Source of the DNA: DAHUXN01 sp963729815
GTDB lineage: Bacteria; Acidobacteriota; Terriglobia; Acidiferrales; UBA7541
Reading direction: 5' to 3'
NCBI GenBank assembly: GCA_963729815.1
Contig: CAVSPU010000004.1
Coordinates: forward strand, 248,001-312,000
DNA: 64,000 nt
Shown piece by piece: positions 9,203-18,049 of this stretch. The notes beneath the pieces were generated by a model. The model searched no databases, was not told the origin of the DNA, and saw nothing but the letters and a program-made list of their open reading frames with translations. Position numbers and translations under genes: made by a program. Positions within the stretch are counted from its first letter, which is position 1, and the number at the start of each line of letters is the position of its first letter.

Positions 9203-9934
9203 ATGCATCGCGCGCTCGCTCACTTTGTTCTCGACCCTTGGGATCTCATCGTCGCAGTCGCGCTCGTGATCCTATTTCTGTGCCTGTGGGCGATTTCGCT
9301 TCCGCGGCTCTGCCGTTTCTGGACCATCGTTCTCGGAAAGGGAATGAGAATTCTTGCTTTGCCCGGCGCTCTGGGCCTTCACCCGTACCATCTTGGAGCG
9401 TACATCTGGTTTACGCTCCCTTATCCCATGATGGAAGGCGTCTCCCCCAGCGCGGCGACATGGTGGTGGACCGCTGGCATTGTCCTCTTGCTATTTGCAG
9501 CAAGCCTTTTCTTTCCTCCAAGTCTCACTCCGGTGACGTACCTCTTGCGCGTGCTCCTGGTCGTCCAGACCAGTGCGCTCGTGTATTTCATTTGGGCGCC
9601 CGCGCGCTTCCCGCATACCCCGGACAGTTACATGGAGGGACTCGTGACGTATGGAATCGCCCTGATCTCGTTTGTCCCGGTCGTTTTCGGCCTAACCTAC
9701 TATGTCTTCGACTTTGGCCTTCCCCGAAAGGCTTTGCTGACGATCCTCACCATGCTTCATCTTTCCTTGTTTCTGCCACTCCAGGTCCTTCTTCAGGCAA
9801 TCGTGTTGCAGAAATCCGTGCTCTTCATGCCTCTCTTGTACATCGTTTTCGGATTGCCCATCGACGTCTTGATCATCATCGCTTTCTATTCCTGGGGCAT
9901 GAGCTGGGCTTCGAGAACCTCTTCAATAACTTAG
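9203..9934 (+). CDS. Polytopic membrane protein of the exopolysaccharide operon
   Basis: About 243 aa with six or seven hydrophobic helices (for example LIVAVALVILFLCLWAISL, VTYLLRVLLVVQTSALVYF, ALISFVPVVFGLTYYVFDF, LLTILTMLHLSLFLPLQVLL). I know no family for it. The start is uncertain: ATGs at 9140 and 9203 are in frame, and an earlier one at 9080 would overlap the porin gene. I chose 9203 because hydrophobic sequence begins shortly after it. As last gene of the operon it could be an accessory subunit of the synthase. Confidence 0.65.
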   Translation: MHRALAHFVLDPWDLIVAVALVILFLCLWAISLPRLCRFWTIVLGKGMRILALPGALGLHPYHLGAYIWFTLPYPMMEGVSPSAATWWWTAGIVLLLFAASLFFPPSLTPVTYLLRVLLVVQTSALVYFIWAPARFPHTPDSYMEGLVTYGIALISFVPVVFGLTYYVFDFGLPRKALLTILTMLHLSLFLPLQVLLQAIVLQKSVLFMPLLYIVFGLPIDVLIIIAFYSWGMSWASRTSSIT

Positions 9935-10330
9935 AAATCTTGTGTGCGGGAAGATTGGGATGCAACAAACGCGCCGCCCGCCGTTTGAATTCGCCGCGGT
10001 TTCGCTCGATCTCCAGGGGGAATTCGCAGCGCTAGCGCCGTGCGACGACCCTTGCATTGGAGTTCACGGAACTGTTCAAGATCACTTTGAGATATGGCAA
10101 CAATTCTTGTGTGCAACGACTTTGTTCAACTGGAAAACGGATTCGTGTCTGATGGATGACGTTCTACCCATCTGCAGGCCGTTCCATCGCATTGGTAACA
10201 TCTGGCATCCGTGTTTCCCTGCGCCTTGCCTGTGATGTGATTCACATCACCATCGGGAGTGACCACATGCACATACGGCGTCACAGCATTCGGCGAACAT
10301 GATTGGTGTCATGGCGATTAAGGGGCTGTC
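9935..10330. other. Intergenic region before the efflux operon
   Basis: About 400 bases with no convincing gene. A 97-codon frame at 9942-10235 shows no domain or signal. The region ends in the CRP-like palindrome at 10231-10250 and presumably holds the efflux operon promoter. Confidence 0.5.
10231..10250 (+). promoter_or_regulatory. CRP/FNR-type palindromic operator
   Basis: Positions 10231-10246 read TGTGA, six bases (TGTGAT), TCACA, an exact match to the CRP consensus TGTGA-N6-TCACA. A second, overlapping perfect palindrome (GTGATGTGA, T, TCACATCAC) spans 10232-10250 around position 10241. The site is about 80 bases upstream of the permease GTG, a typical place for an activator. The site is seen directly; the identity of the protein that binds it is inference. 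Confidence 0.55.
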
Positions 10331-11467
10331 GTGAAGGGAATTCTCAAACTGGCTTACAAACTGCTCGTCAACGACAAGGCAAAATTCAACGCGTTGCTTG
10401 TCGGCATTACATTTGCGGTTTTCCTGATGATGTTCATCACCTCGATGTTCATTGGCGTTTTGAACCACGCCTCCGCAACCGTTATCAACATCGGAGCTCC
10501 GATATGGGTGATGGATCCATCCGTGCAGGCCATCGTCAGCTCAATCGGAATGCCGGATTATGTCCTAGACGCGGTCCGCAGCATGGACGGCGTGAAATAC
10601 GCCGTGCCCCTATACTCCGGAGGCGCACTGGTGAAACTCCCCGATGGAACCTACCAAGCCGTTACGGTGGTTGGTCTCGACGACACTAGTCTGTTTGGCC
10701 GGCCAATGCTGATTGAGGGAAAAATCGAAGACATCTATGGGGAGAACGGTTTTATCGTTGTTGCAGACGCGGAATACCAGAAACTGGAAAACCCACACGT
10801 GGGAACGGTGTTTGAATTAAATGACCACCGTGGCGTCATCGTCGGAGTCGCCAAAGTAACGGTTTCCGGTCTCTTCGGCACGCCTACGCTTTATACCACC
10901 TACTATCGAGCCGTCCAGTACATTCCCAATCCTCGCTACACCATCTCCTATGTACTTGTGCAGCCGAAAAGCCCGTCTGACGTGCAGAAAATCAAACAAC
11001 AGGTGGCGGCTCTAGGATATCTGGCCGTCACTAAGGAGGAGTTCATGAATAAGAACGCCTCCTTCTTTATCTTCCAGACTGGCGGCGGGACCAACATCCT
11101 AATCATGGCGCTAATCAGTTTCATAGTAGGGCTTTCTATATCCGGCCAGACTTTTTACACGTTCATTCTGGAAAATCTGGAAAGGTTCGGCACCTTGAAG
11201 GCTATCGGCACCAAGAACGGTGAACTGGTCAAGATGATCCTATTCCAATCTGGCTTTACCGCATTGACTGGCTATGGGATAGGCGTGGGACTGTGCACGT
11301 TGCTGGTTTATCTGGCACGGCTGCGGCTTGCGAGCTACGCGGCCATGATCACCTACCCCAGCCTGCTGCTGTCGCTTGTAATGGTGGTAATCATCGCGGC
11401 GATCTCCAGCTATGTGGGAGTCCGGCGGGTTCTTCGTATTGAGCCATTCGATATCTTCCGAGGCTGA
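10331..11467 (+). CDS. ABC transporter permease (FtsX/MacB-type)
   Basis: 378 aa, GTG start. There is an N-terminal membrane helix (FNALLVGITFAVFLMMFITSMF), a large extracytoplasmic MacB-like domain (about residues 40-250) and three C-terminal helices (ILIMALISFIVGLSISG; LTGYGIGVGLCTLLVYL; LLLSLVMVVIIAAISSYVGV). The end, RRVLRIEPFDIFRG, is typical of FtsX-like permeases (DevC/MacB type). Followed one base later by an ATPase, then an HlyD adaptor and an outer-membrane factor, it is the inner-membrane part of a tripartite export system. The substrate cannot be told. Confidence 0.88.
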   Translation: MKGILKLAYKLLVNDKAKFNALLVGITFAVFLMMFITSMFIGVLNHASATVINIGAPIWVMDPSVQAIVSSIGMPDYVLDAVRSMDGVKYAVPLYSGGALVKLPDGTYQAVTVVGLDDTSLFGRPMLIEGKIEDIYGENGFIVVADAEYQKLENPHVGTVFELNDHRGVIVGVAKVTVSGLFGTPTLYTTYYRAVQYIPNPRYTISYVLVQPKSPSDVQKIKQQVAALGYLAVTKEEFMNKNASFFIFQTGGGTNILIMALISFIVGLSISGQTFYTFILENLERFGTLKAIGTKNGELVKMILFQSGFTALTGYGIGVGLCTLLVYLARLRLASYAAMITYPSLLLSLVMVVIIAAISSYVGVRRVLRIEPFDIFRG

Positions 11468-11468
11468 T

Positions 11469-12164
11469 ATGCCGAAGGTGGCGATCAAAGCGACGGGTTT
11501 GACCAAGTGGTTCGGCATGGGAGAAGCCAAGACCAATGCTCTCCGCGAAGTCGATTTGGAAGCTGAATTTGGCGAGATCGTCTATATCGTCGGCCCGTCG
11601 GGCAGCGGGAAGACCACGCTGCTGAGCGTTCTCTCCGGAATCCTGAAGCCGAATTCCGGCAGCGTCTCGGTGGAAGGCGTCGATATCTGGAGTCTTACCA
11701 CCGATCAGCTGGCTGATTTCCGTCTGAACAAAATTGGCTTTGTGTTTCAGGATTACCATCTCTTCCCGCGTTTGAACACCGCCGAAAATGTCGCGATTCC
11801 ACTAATTCTGCGCAGAAGGGAATGGAAGGAATCTGTAAGCGAAGCGATCAAGTACTTGGAAATTGTATGATTGAAGGGGCGAGAGGATCTTCCTCCAGTG
11901 AAACTGAGCGGAGGTGAGCAACAGCGGGTGGCCATCGCCCGAGCCATGGTCGGACAGCCCGACATCCTGATCATGGACGAGCCCACCGCCTCATTAGACG
12001 GCGATACCGGAAATGCCATCTTGAAGTTCGTGCACGACAACATTCTCAATCCAAATCGCTGCATCGTGGTCGTGACGCACGACAGCAGAATCTATGAATT
12101 TGCCAGCCGGATCTTGAAGATGGAGGACGGCCGTCTCACCGGGACAGAAACGAGGGCAGCATGA
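11469..12164 (+). pseudogene. ABC transporter ATPase interrupted by an in-frame TGA
   Basis: A 232-codon MacB/LolD-like ATPase reading through one TGA at 11868-11870. Upstream part: Walker A GPSGSGKT and Q-loop FVFQDYHLFP. Downstream part, same frame: signature LSGGEQQRVAIARA, Walker B ILIMDEPTASLD, switch His VVVTHD. All catalytic motifs are intact, so only the single stop breaks it, between KYLEIV and LKGRED, where relatives commonly have Gly (GGA to TGA is one base change). Either it is a recent nonsense mutation or sequencing error, or the two halves are made separately with restart at the TTG at 11871. The stop of this gene overlaps the adaptor start (ATGA). Confidence 0.85.
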
Positions 12165-13240
12165 GAAACAAACTGCTATTTGCGCTTTCCTTGCTCGGCA
12201 TTCTCGCGGGGACCGCGGCTGCCTTCTTCGGGATCACCAAGCCGCCCTTAGCGCCTGTCTTCAATCCAGCCTCCGATCCTTACGTCAGCGGCATTTATGC
12301 CGAGGGGATCGTGGAGAGTGTCCAGTCCAGCGGAGAAAATATCAATATATATCCGGAAGTGCCTGGCACCGTGAAACAAATCCTCGTTACCGAAGGGCAA
12401 GAAGTGCGGAAAGGAATGCCGCTTGTATTGATCGACGATTCCATTCAGAGAGCCGCAACGGAACAACAGAGATCAGCAGCTCAGGCTTCTCATGCCATGC
12501 TGGAAGAGTTGAGAGCGGAGCCAAGGAAGGAAAACCTGGACGTCGCAGACGCCCAAATTGTCTCGGCACAAGCGGCCATGAAAACTGCTGAAGACGAACT
12601 GGCGAAGCAAAAGACAGCGTACGAAATGGACCCACGGTCGATCAGTAAAGACGCCCTGGACGGCGCGATCAACGCGGCCGCAGTGGCGCAAGCGAATCTT
12701 GATGTTGCACAAAAACAGCGTGACCTGACCAAAGCGGGCGCGTGGATCTTCGACATTCGCAATCAGGAACGACAATACAACGCTCTCGAAAAGTCCTATC
12801 TATCCTCCGGCGCGCTTCTGGCCAAGTACACGCTTCGAGCGCCAACCGATGGAGTGGTGCTCTCTATCAATACCATCGTCGGGAATTACGCCTCACCGCA
12901 GGGCGCCTACGACAGCTACACGCAAGCGATGGACCCGGTATTGGTGCTGGGCGCGCCCCAAAAGACCCTTCAGGTGCGTTGCTATATTGACGAAATTCTC
13001 GTACCTCGCCTGCCTCCTCCATCGAAGGTGAAGGCGCAGATGTCCATCCGTGGATCCAACATTAAGGTTCCCCTCGATTTCGTGAGAGTGCAGCCCTATG
13101 TCTCCCCGAAGATTGAGCTCTCCGATCAAAGACAAGAACGCGTGGACGTTAGAGTCTTGCCAATCATCTTCAAGGTCGAGAAGCCCAATGGCTTGAATCT
13201 TTATCCAGGTGAATTGGTCGATGTGTACATCGGTGAGTGA
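12161..13240 (+). CDS. HlyD/MFP-family periplasmic adaptor
   Basis: 359 aa. An N-terminal signal anchor (LLFALSLLGILAGTAAAFFG) is followed by a lipoyl-like half-motif (VQSSGENINIYPEVPGTVKQILVTEGQEVRKGMPLVLID), a long alpha-helical hairpin (about residues 85-215, Ala/Glu/Gln-rich) and a second lipoyl/beta-barrel part (YTLRAPTDGVVLSI). This is the architecture of adaptors linking inner-membrane ABC permeases to TolC-type channels. The start overlaps the ATPase stop by 4 bases, so translation is probably coupled; a failing ATPase could therefore affect this gene too. Confidence 0.9.
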   Translation: MRNKLLFALSLLGILAGTAAAFFGITKPPLAPVFNPASDPYVSGIYAEGIVESVQSSGENINIYPEVPGTVKQILVTEGQEVRKGMPLVLIDDSIQRAATEQQRSAAQASHAMLEELRAEPRKENLDVADAQIVSAQAAMKTAEDELAKQKTAYEMDPRSISKDALDGAINAAAVAQANLDVAQKQRDLTKAGAWIFDIRNQERQYNALEKSYLSSGALLAKYTLRAPTDGVVLSINTIVGNYASPQGAYDSYTQAMDPVLVLGAPQKTLQVRCYIDEILVPRLPPPSKVKAQMSIRGSNIKVPLDFVRVQPYVSPKIELSDQRQERVDVRVLPIIFKVEKPNGLNLYPGELVDVYIGE

Positions 13241-13256
13241 AGAGTCGAAGACGGTC

Positions 13257-14876
13257 ATGAATCTGGCGGAGGCGCTCACGCAGCAGAAGCGTAGTCGCAA
13301 TCTGTCTGGATGGCTGCGCCGATTCGGATTGGCCCTTGTTGCGTTACTTGCCTCTGGTCAATTCCTTGCAGGATGCGTGGTCGGCCCGAAGTACACGCGG
13401 CCTCCCGTGCAAACTCCCCCAGCCTTCAAGGAAGCAGGGACATCGAACGCCACCACGAGCAATGCATGGAAGAAAGCGCAGCCGATGGACGATGCCATGC
13501 GGGGTAAATGCTGGGAAACTTTCAATGATCCTAAGCTCAATGCGCTCGAGGAGAAATCTGCCATCGCCGATCAAAACATCATAGCGGCAGCCGACAATTT
13601 CCTCGCGGCGCGAGCTCTAGTCAGGGAAGCGCGATCGCAATACTTCCCAAGCCTAACCGCCAATCCGAGCATCATTAATTCGCGGCCCTCTCAAGGACAA
13701 TTTGGCGGCTTGCAGACGGGAAGCTCATCAGCCTCCGGATTAACAGTGAAATCCTACACGGACTATTCGCTGCCTTTCGATGCTTCGTGGGAGCCGGATC
13801 TGTGGGGCCGCGTTCGGAACGGCGTGAGAGCAAACGTGTTTGCCGCGCAAGCAAGCGCGGCCGACTTGCAGAACGTGCGCTTGAGCGAACAGGCCGAACT
13901 CGCCGCAGATTACTACGAGCTGCGTGCGCAGGATTCCCTCAAAGAGGTTTTCGATTCCACAGTAACCGCCTACCAGGAGACTTTGGATGTGACGCGGAGT
14001 CTCTATCGGGCAGGCTTAGCCACCGACGAAGCGGTTGCCCAAGCTGAGGCGCAGTTGAAAGCGGCGCAGGCGCAAGATACAAACCTAGGCATCCTGCGAG
14101 CGCAATATGAACATGCCATCGCCGTCCTGACTGGACAGCCTCCTTCGAGTTTCTCTCTTCCCGCGCAATCTCTTCGGGCGAATCCACCGGCAATCCCCGT
14201 CGGCCTTCCGTCAGAGCTCTTGGAGCGGCGTCCGGACATCGCTGCAGCGGAGCGCGGTGTTGCTCAGGCCAATTCACAGATTGGAGTCGCCAGGGCGGCC
14301 TATTTTCCCCAGATCCTGTTGAGCGCCAGTGGCGGTTTCGGAGCCTCTTCCATCGCGAGTTGGCTGACGTGGCCGAGCCGCTTCTGGTCCGTGGGTCCGA
14401 GCCTCGCGGAAACCATTTTCGATGCGGGATTGCGGAGGGCAACCGTCCAGCAATATCGCGCGACCTACGATGAGACCGTAGCGAACTACAGGCAGACCGT
14501 GCTGATCGCGTTTCAACAAGTCGAGGACAACCTCGCATCCTTGAGAATCCTCTCGCAAGACATCCAGGAGCAAGATGCTGCGGTCGAAGCCGCTCGCAGA
14601 AGCCTCGAGGAAGTTACTGCGCGGTACAAGTCCGGGATTGATCCCTACTTGAACGTGATTAGCGCACAAACCATTTTGTTAAACGATCAGCAAACGGCCG
14701 TGAACTTCCGAATGCAACAGATGGTGGCGGCGATTCAACTCATCAAAGCCCTTGGTGGCGGCTGGGACGCAGCGCAGATTCCATCACCCCGGGAATTGGG
14801 AACGAAGATCTCGCCCGTTCCCAACCCGCAGCGGAAAAATAAATTCGCCCTTAGAATCGGTCAACCTGTACTTTAG
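13257..14876 (+). CDS. TolC-like outer-membrane efflux lipoprotein (NodT/OprM family)
   Basis: About 539 aa from the ATG at 13257; in-frame codons upstream would overlap the adaptor gene. The signal peptide ends in a lipobox (GQFLAGC), then VVGPKYTRPPV, the usual start of mature NodT/OprM proteins. Two OEP repeats follow; the second shows ELLERRPDIAAAERGVAQAN and YFPQILLSASGGFG. It forms the trimeric outer-membrane tunnel of the efflux system. Its last ~90 bases overlap, on the other strand, the end of a recombinase remnant. Confidence 0.92.
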   Translation: MNLAEALTQQKRSRNLSGWLRRFGLALVALLASGQFLAGCVVGPKYTRPPVQTPPAFKEAGTSNATTSNAWKKAQPMDDAMRGKCWETFNDPKLNALEEKSAIADQNIIAAADNFLAARALVREARSQYFPSLTANPSIINSRPSQGQFGGLQTGSSSASGLTVKSYTDYSLPFDASWEPDLWGRVRNGVRANVFAAQASAADLQNVRLSEQAELAADYYELRAQDSLKEVFDSTVTAYQETLDVTRSLYRAGLATDEAVAQAEAQLKAAQAQDTNLGILRAQYEHAIAVLTGQPPSSFSLPAQSLRANPPAIPVGLPSELLERRPDIAAAERGVAQANSQIGVARAAYFPQILLSASGGFGASSIASWLTWPSRFWSVGPSLAETIFDAGLRRATVQQYRATYDETVANYRQTVLIAFQQVEDNLASLRILSQDIQEQDAAVEAARRSLEEVTARYKSGIDPYLNVISAQTILLNDQQTAVNFRMQQMVAAIQLIKALGGGWDAAQIPSPRELGTKISPVPNPQRKNKFALRIGQPVL

Positions 14877-15158
14877 CACTACCCTTGCCCGCTCCATGAG
14901 CGGAACATCGTGGACGGCATTGCTTGTCTTACCGACAGGGACATTCAGGAAAGGTGGGACGACGTGGAAGTGAACATCCCTGCGACGAATCGCACAGGCT
15001 TCGCCGAGCCGCGACCCCATCTCCACCATCAATACTGCGACATCTCGTAAAGGTTGGCTCGCCGCCAAGTACTTCCGTTCTTCCTCGAAACTAAGAATGC
15101 GCTCCCGCCTATTCTCCTGAAGGAATTTCGTTTTGTGCACCACAAAAGGCGTCGTCAT
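14784..15158 (-). pseudogene. Tyrosine recombinase (phage integrase) fragment
   Basis: A 124-codon frame with the start of a tyrosine-recombinase catalytic domain: FEEERKYLAASQPLRDVAVLMVEMGSRLGEACAIRRRDVHF contains the first catalytic Arg region (normally TGMRLGE.L.LRW.D), followed by GKTSNAVHDVPL (normally GKTKN.R.VPL). The HxxR and Tyr motifs are missing, as is the N-terminal arm and core-binding part. The 3' end runs into the efflux gene on the other strand, so the truncated end is not a natural terminus. A remnant of a lost mobile element. Confidence 0.65.
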
Positions 15159-15879
15159 TGACGGTTCGTTCGCAAGGCCTCCGTCATGTTGAATCAGAAT
15201 TGCGCCAAGCCCTCCGCGATCTCAGGTTGGAAAGTCTCGTTCAAATCACCGAGGAGTGAAACAAGTCTCTCCCAATCATTCAAGCCAAGTGCCATCCAGT
15301 TCTAGGGCAATGAGTGGGTTCCCTTTCCTCGCACCAAGAGCCACCTGAAAACCGAGACCTCAGTCAAGGTCCTTCCAAGGCGCTTTCCGTTCGTGGGCTG
15401 TTCGCAGGTTTGCCATCCCGAGCCCGCAAATCGAACTGCGCTCGAACCCGACGGCGCAGATGCAACATTGCCCTCTTTCCGCGCCTCGCCCGCAAGTCTC
15501 CAAGTCGTTTGAACAACGCTGGCGACTTGTCTGAAACGCAACAGAACCGACATTCTGTTGCGCCTTAGCGAAGGCCTTCTGGGATTCGGCGCTTCCCTAA
15601 CGTCTCGCGACTACGGACATCCAAAGCATTTCGCCCCGTCTGAATCCGTCCGCATTCCGCTCTATTGCGCTCAATTTACAGCTCCGCGCGAATCAATTGT
15701 TTCACAAGCTCTGTGCCTAGGTGAGCTGGGCAGATATGCCGATTGACATGCTCTTGGCCGAGTGTTAGTTTGCCGGTGTGTTGCGGAATGAAACGCTTGT
15801 TTCATCTGCGAGCACGGGGGCTCCCGGGCGAACTTTCATTTTACCAGGCCAAGCTTGCGCGAACTCCGAGGAGAATCGG
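15159..15879. other. Degenerate region without intact genes
   Basis: About 720 bases. On the minus strand a 33-codon frame (start ATG at 15295, stop at 15194-15196) has protein-like composition (MALGLNDWERLVSLLGDLNE) but no family I recognise. Longer open frames on either strand look random. The stretch is flanked by the integrase fragment and a broken DinB gene and is best read as decayed DNA. Confidence 0.4.
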
Positions 15880-16330
15880 ATGGATGTCCTCATAACATCC
15901 CTACCGGTTCTTGGTGCGATTCCTGACCGCTTGTTTGATCTATCGCTGCAACGCGCGTCTGTAAAACTGGCACCGAATAGGTGGTCGCATAAAGATGAAT
16001 TGAGACATTTGATAGATTCCGCGGCGAGTAATCACCAGTGAATTGTGCGCCCACAACTGGGAGAGATGTCGAATATGCCGGGCTACGCCCGGGACGACTG
16101 GGTGGTTCTGCACGATTTTCAGCAGCGAGACTGGGCAGAGATCATCCGGATATGGCGGGCATTCAACTCGCAACTGCTTCATGCCGCAAAGGGCACGCCT
16201 CTTGGCATATGGACGCGGGCCTGCAGGGTCGCGGGGGCGAGCCGATGACAATTCGTTTTATTCTGGAAGATTATGTCTCCCATATAATGCATCATCTGCG
16301 AAACATTGGCATGCAAGCGAAAGATCTCGG
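15880..16330 (+). pseudogene. DinB-family protein, broken by a stop and a frameshift
   Basis: Three pieces of one DinB-like protein can be joined. Frame 1 gives MDVLITSLPVLGAIPDRLFD to WSHKDELRHLIDSAASNHQ, then TGA at 16039-16041 where relatives have Arg (a CGA to TGA transition would explain it). The same frame continues with VRPQLGEM and DDWVVLHDFQQRDWAEIIRI, and near 16225-16240 the reading must shift to give GGEPMTIRFILEDYVSHIMHHLRNI, the C-terminal His-containing helix. DinB-like proteins are metal-dependent four-helix bundles. With two lesions it is surely inactive. Confidence 0.7.
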
Positions 16331-16389
16331 CAGTGCGTCACAAAGCGCATGGAGCGTAGACAGGCGAAGTCGGCGGGCCCTGAAATGCC

Positions 16390-16632
16390 GTGAACCCTCG
16401 AATTGCTGAAACAGAGGAAGCGGACATGATGATCCGAACTTGGATTGCAGATGGGCGCGACGCAACGGCCCAGGAAGAACGCAGGATGAGCGTCGTGCAT
16501 GGAGCGGCGGAGCCGAGAGTGTCGCCGGACGGGGCGCAGATTCCGGTGGCTATTTTCGGAAAAATCACTCCTGGCAAGCGCGCCGATCTGATCGTGGTCG
16601 TAAAAGATGGCCGCATCGTTTTTCGGAAGTAG
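16390..16632 (+). pseudogene. Possible amidohydrolase C-terminal remnant
   Basis: An 80-codon frame whose end, GKITPGKRADLIVVVKDGRIVFRK, resembles the C-terminal beta-strand of amidohydrolases (G.I.PGKRADLVV...V.DGRVV) with the usual intervening segment missing. The first 50 residues match nothing I know. It lies in the decay zone just upstream of the LanC-like gene. A small unrelated protein is an alternative. Confidence 0.35.
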
Positions 16633-16661
16633 GCTCGGATCGATTTTCGTTGGGAGCAAAC

Positions 16662-18014
16662 ATGAGTTCCACTCAAGGTAAGTTCGTCGGCGCTCTCATT
16701 CTGATTGTTTTCTTGACGCATCCCGCGCTTGCCGGGAACGATCCGAGAACCCAAGATCGCCAGTGTCTGGACGAAGCTGTCTCGGCTGCAAGGTGGATCG
16801 AGAGCACGTCGGTCAGAACAAACGACGGCGTTGTCTGGCCAGATGACCCCAGCGACGCCAAATCCGTTAATACGACCCTTTATGCCGGCACGCCAGGGCC
16901 GATTTTGTTTTTTCTCGAGATGTATCGATATACCGGGAACACCGAGTATCTCCGAGAAGCGAAATCGGGCTCCGATGCTCTTGCAGCATCGCTTGCAAAG
17001 AATCAGCCAACGGGGCTGTATGAAGGGTTGGCGGGTGACGGCTTCACCCTTGGCGAGGCATACCTGATCACTCACAATAAAAAGTATAAACAAGCCGCCC
17101 TACAGTGCGTTGAATGGCTAAAGCAGGACACGAAGAAATCGGGGCGAGGAATCGAATGGAACGATGTAACCGACATCATCGCGGGCGGAAGCGGCACGGG
17201 GCTCTTCCTTCTATGGGCGGCTGATAAGCTACAAGCGCCCGGCGCCCTTGATCTGGCTATCCAAGCTGGGCAGCGGTTAATCGAAGTGGGTAAGCCAACC
17301 GAAGGTGGCGGGTTGCGATGGCTGATGGATCCAACGTTTCCGCGCGAGATGCCGAATTTTTCTCACGGTACAGCGGGCGTGGCATATTTCTTGGCGACGC
17401 TCTACCAAGTTACCAAGCAAAGGCAGTTCCTGGAGGCTGCTCTGAGCGGTGCCCGGTATCTTATCTCGATCGCCGACAAGGAGGGTGATATTTGCCTGAT
17501 ATATCATGACGATACTTTTAACGGCAAGTCGCTCTATTATCTCGGTTGGTGCCACGGTCCAGCCGGCACAGCGCGGCTGTTCTATCGTTTGTACCAAGAT
17601 ACCCATGACACGCAATGGATGGATTGGACTAAACGATCAGCTCGGGCCATCGTTGCCGAGGGGGGCCCGGAAAAAGTAGTGGCGCCCGGTGTCTGGCACA
17701 ATATCAGTGTGTGTTGCGGCGTGACTGCCGAGGCCGAATTCTTCCTGGATATGTATCGGCTGACCAATGATTCCGAGTACTTGGAGCTGTCGGAGAAGGC
17801 CACAAGCCGTCTCTTGTCTCTGGCCACGCAGGATCAGCAAGGCGCGCGCTGGATACAAGTCGAGACCCGCGTTCAACCAGACATCGCGATTGCCCAGACC
17901 GGCTACATGCAGGGAGCCTCGGGAGTTGGAATGTGGTTGCTACACATGAGTGCTTTTGAACAAGGAAAGTCGGAGCCGACGATCACTTTTCCGGATAATC
18001 CCTTTGCATATTAG
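16662..18014 (+). CDS. Exported LanC-like protein (alpha/alpha-toroid)
   Basis: 450 aa from the ATG at 16662, preceded by GGGAG. A signal peptide (GALILIVFLTHPALAG) is followed by an alpha-toroid with repeated GxxG inner-helix turns: GLYEGLAGDG, AGGSGTGLF, NFSHGTAGVAYFLATLY, GWCHGPAGTARLF, SVCCGVTAEAEFF, MQGASGVGMW. In LanC cyclases zinc is bound by Cys of the WC(Y/H)G motif and by Cys-His of a later CHG. Here the first is present and the second reads Cys-Cys-Gly, so the His ligand is replaced by Cys. Export is unusual for LanC, so a lanthionine-forming role is uncertain; a glycoside-hydrolase-like six-hairpin toroid is an alternative. It lies 35 bases before the PLP enzyme. Confidence 0.75.
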   Translation: MSSTQGKFVGALILIVFLTHPALAGNDPRTQDRQCLDEAVSAARWIESTSVRTNDGVVWPDDPSDAKSVNTTLYAGTPGPILFFLEMYRYTGNTEYLREAKSGSDALAASLAKNQPTGLYEGLAGDGFTLGEAYLITHNKKYKQAALQCVEWLKQDTKKSGRGIEWNDVTDIIAGGSGTGLFLLWAADKLQAPGALDLAIQAGQRLIEVGKPTEGGGLRWLMDPTFPREMPNFSHGTAGVAYFLATLYQVTKQRQFLEAALSGARYLISIADKEGDICLIYHDDTFNGKSLYYLGWCHGPAGTARLFYRLYQDTHDTQWMDWTKRSARAIVAEGGPEKVVAPGVWHNISVCCGVTAEAEFFLDMYRLTNDSEYLELSEKATSRLLSLATQDQQGARWIQVETRVQPDIAIAQTGYMQGASGVGMWLLHMSAFEQGKSEPTITFPDNPFAY

Positions 18015-18049
18015 TGAACCCTCAAGAGCCGCCGATTGGACGGCCATGA

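Noticed and set aside
9942..10235. 97-codon frame before the efflux operon
   Set aside because: No domain, no ribosome site, odd composition; more likely regulatory DNA.
11868..11870. UGA recoded as selenocysteine or glycine
   Set aside because: No Cys/Sec is expected at this position, no SECIS-like hairpin was noticed, and many genes in the window end in TGA, so a code change is excluded.
16662..18014. Complete lanthipeptide biosynthetic cluster
   Set aside because: No LanB/LanM dehydratase, protease or Cys/Ser/Thr-rich precursor peptide was found beside the LanC-like gene, and the protein is exported.
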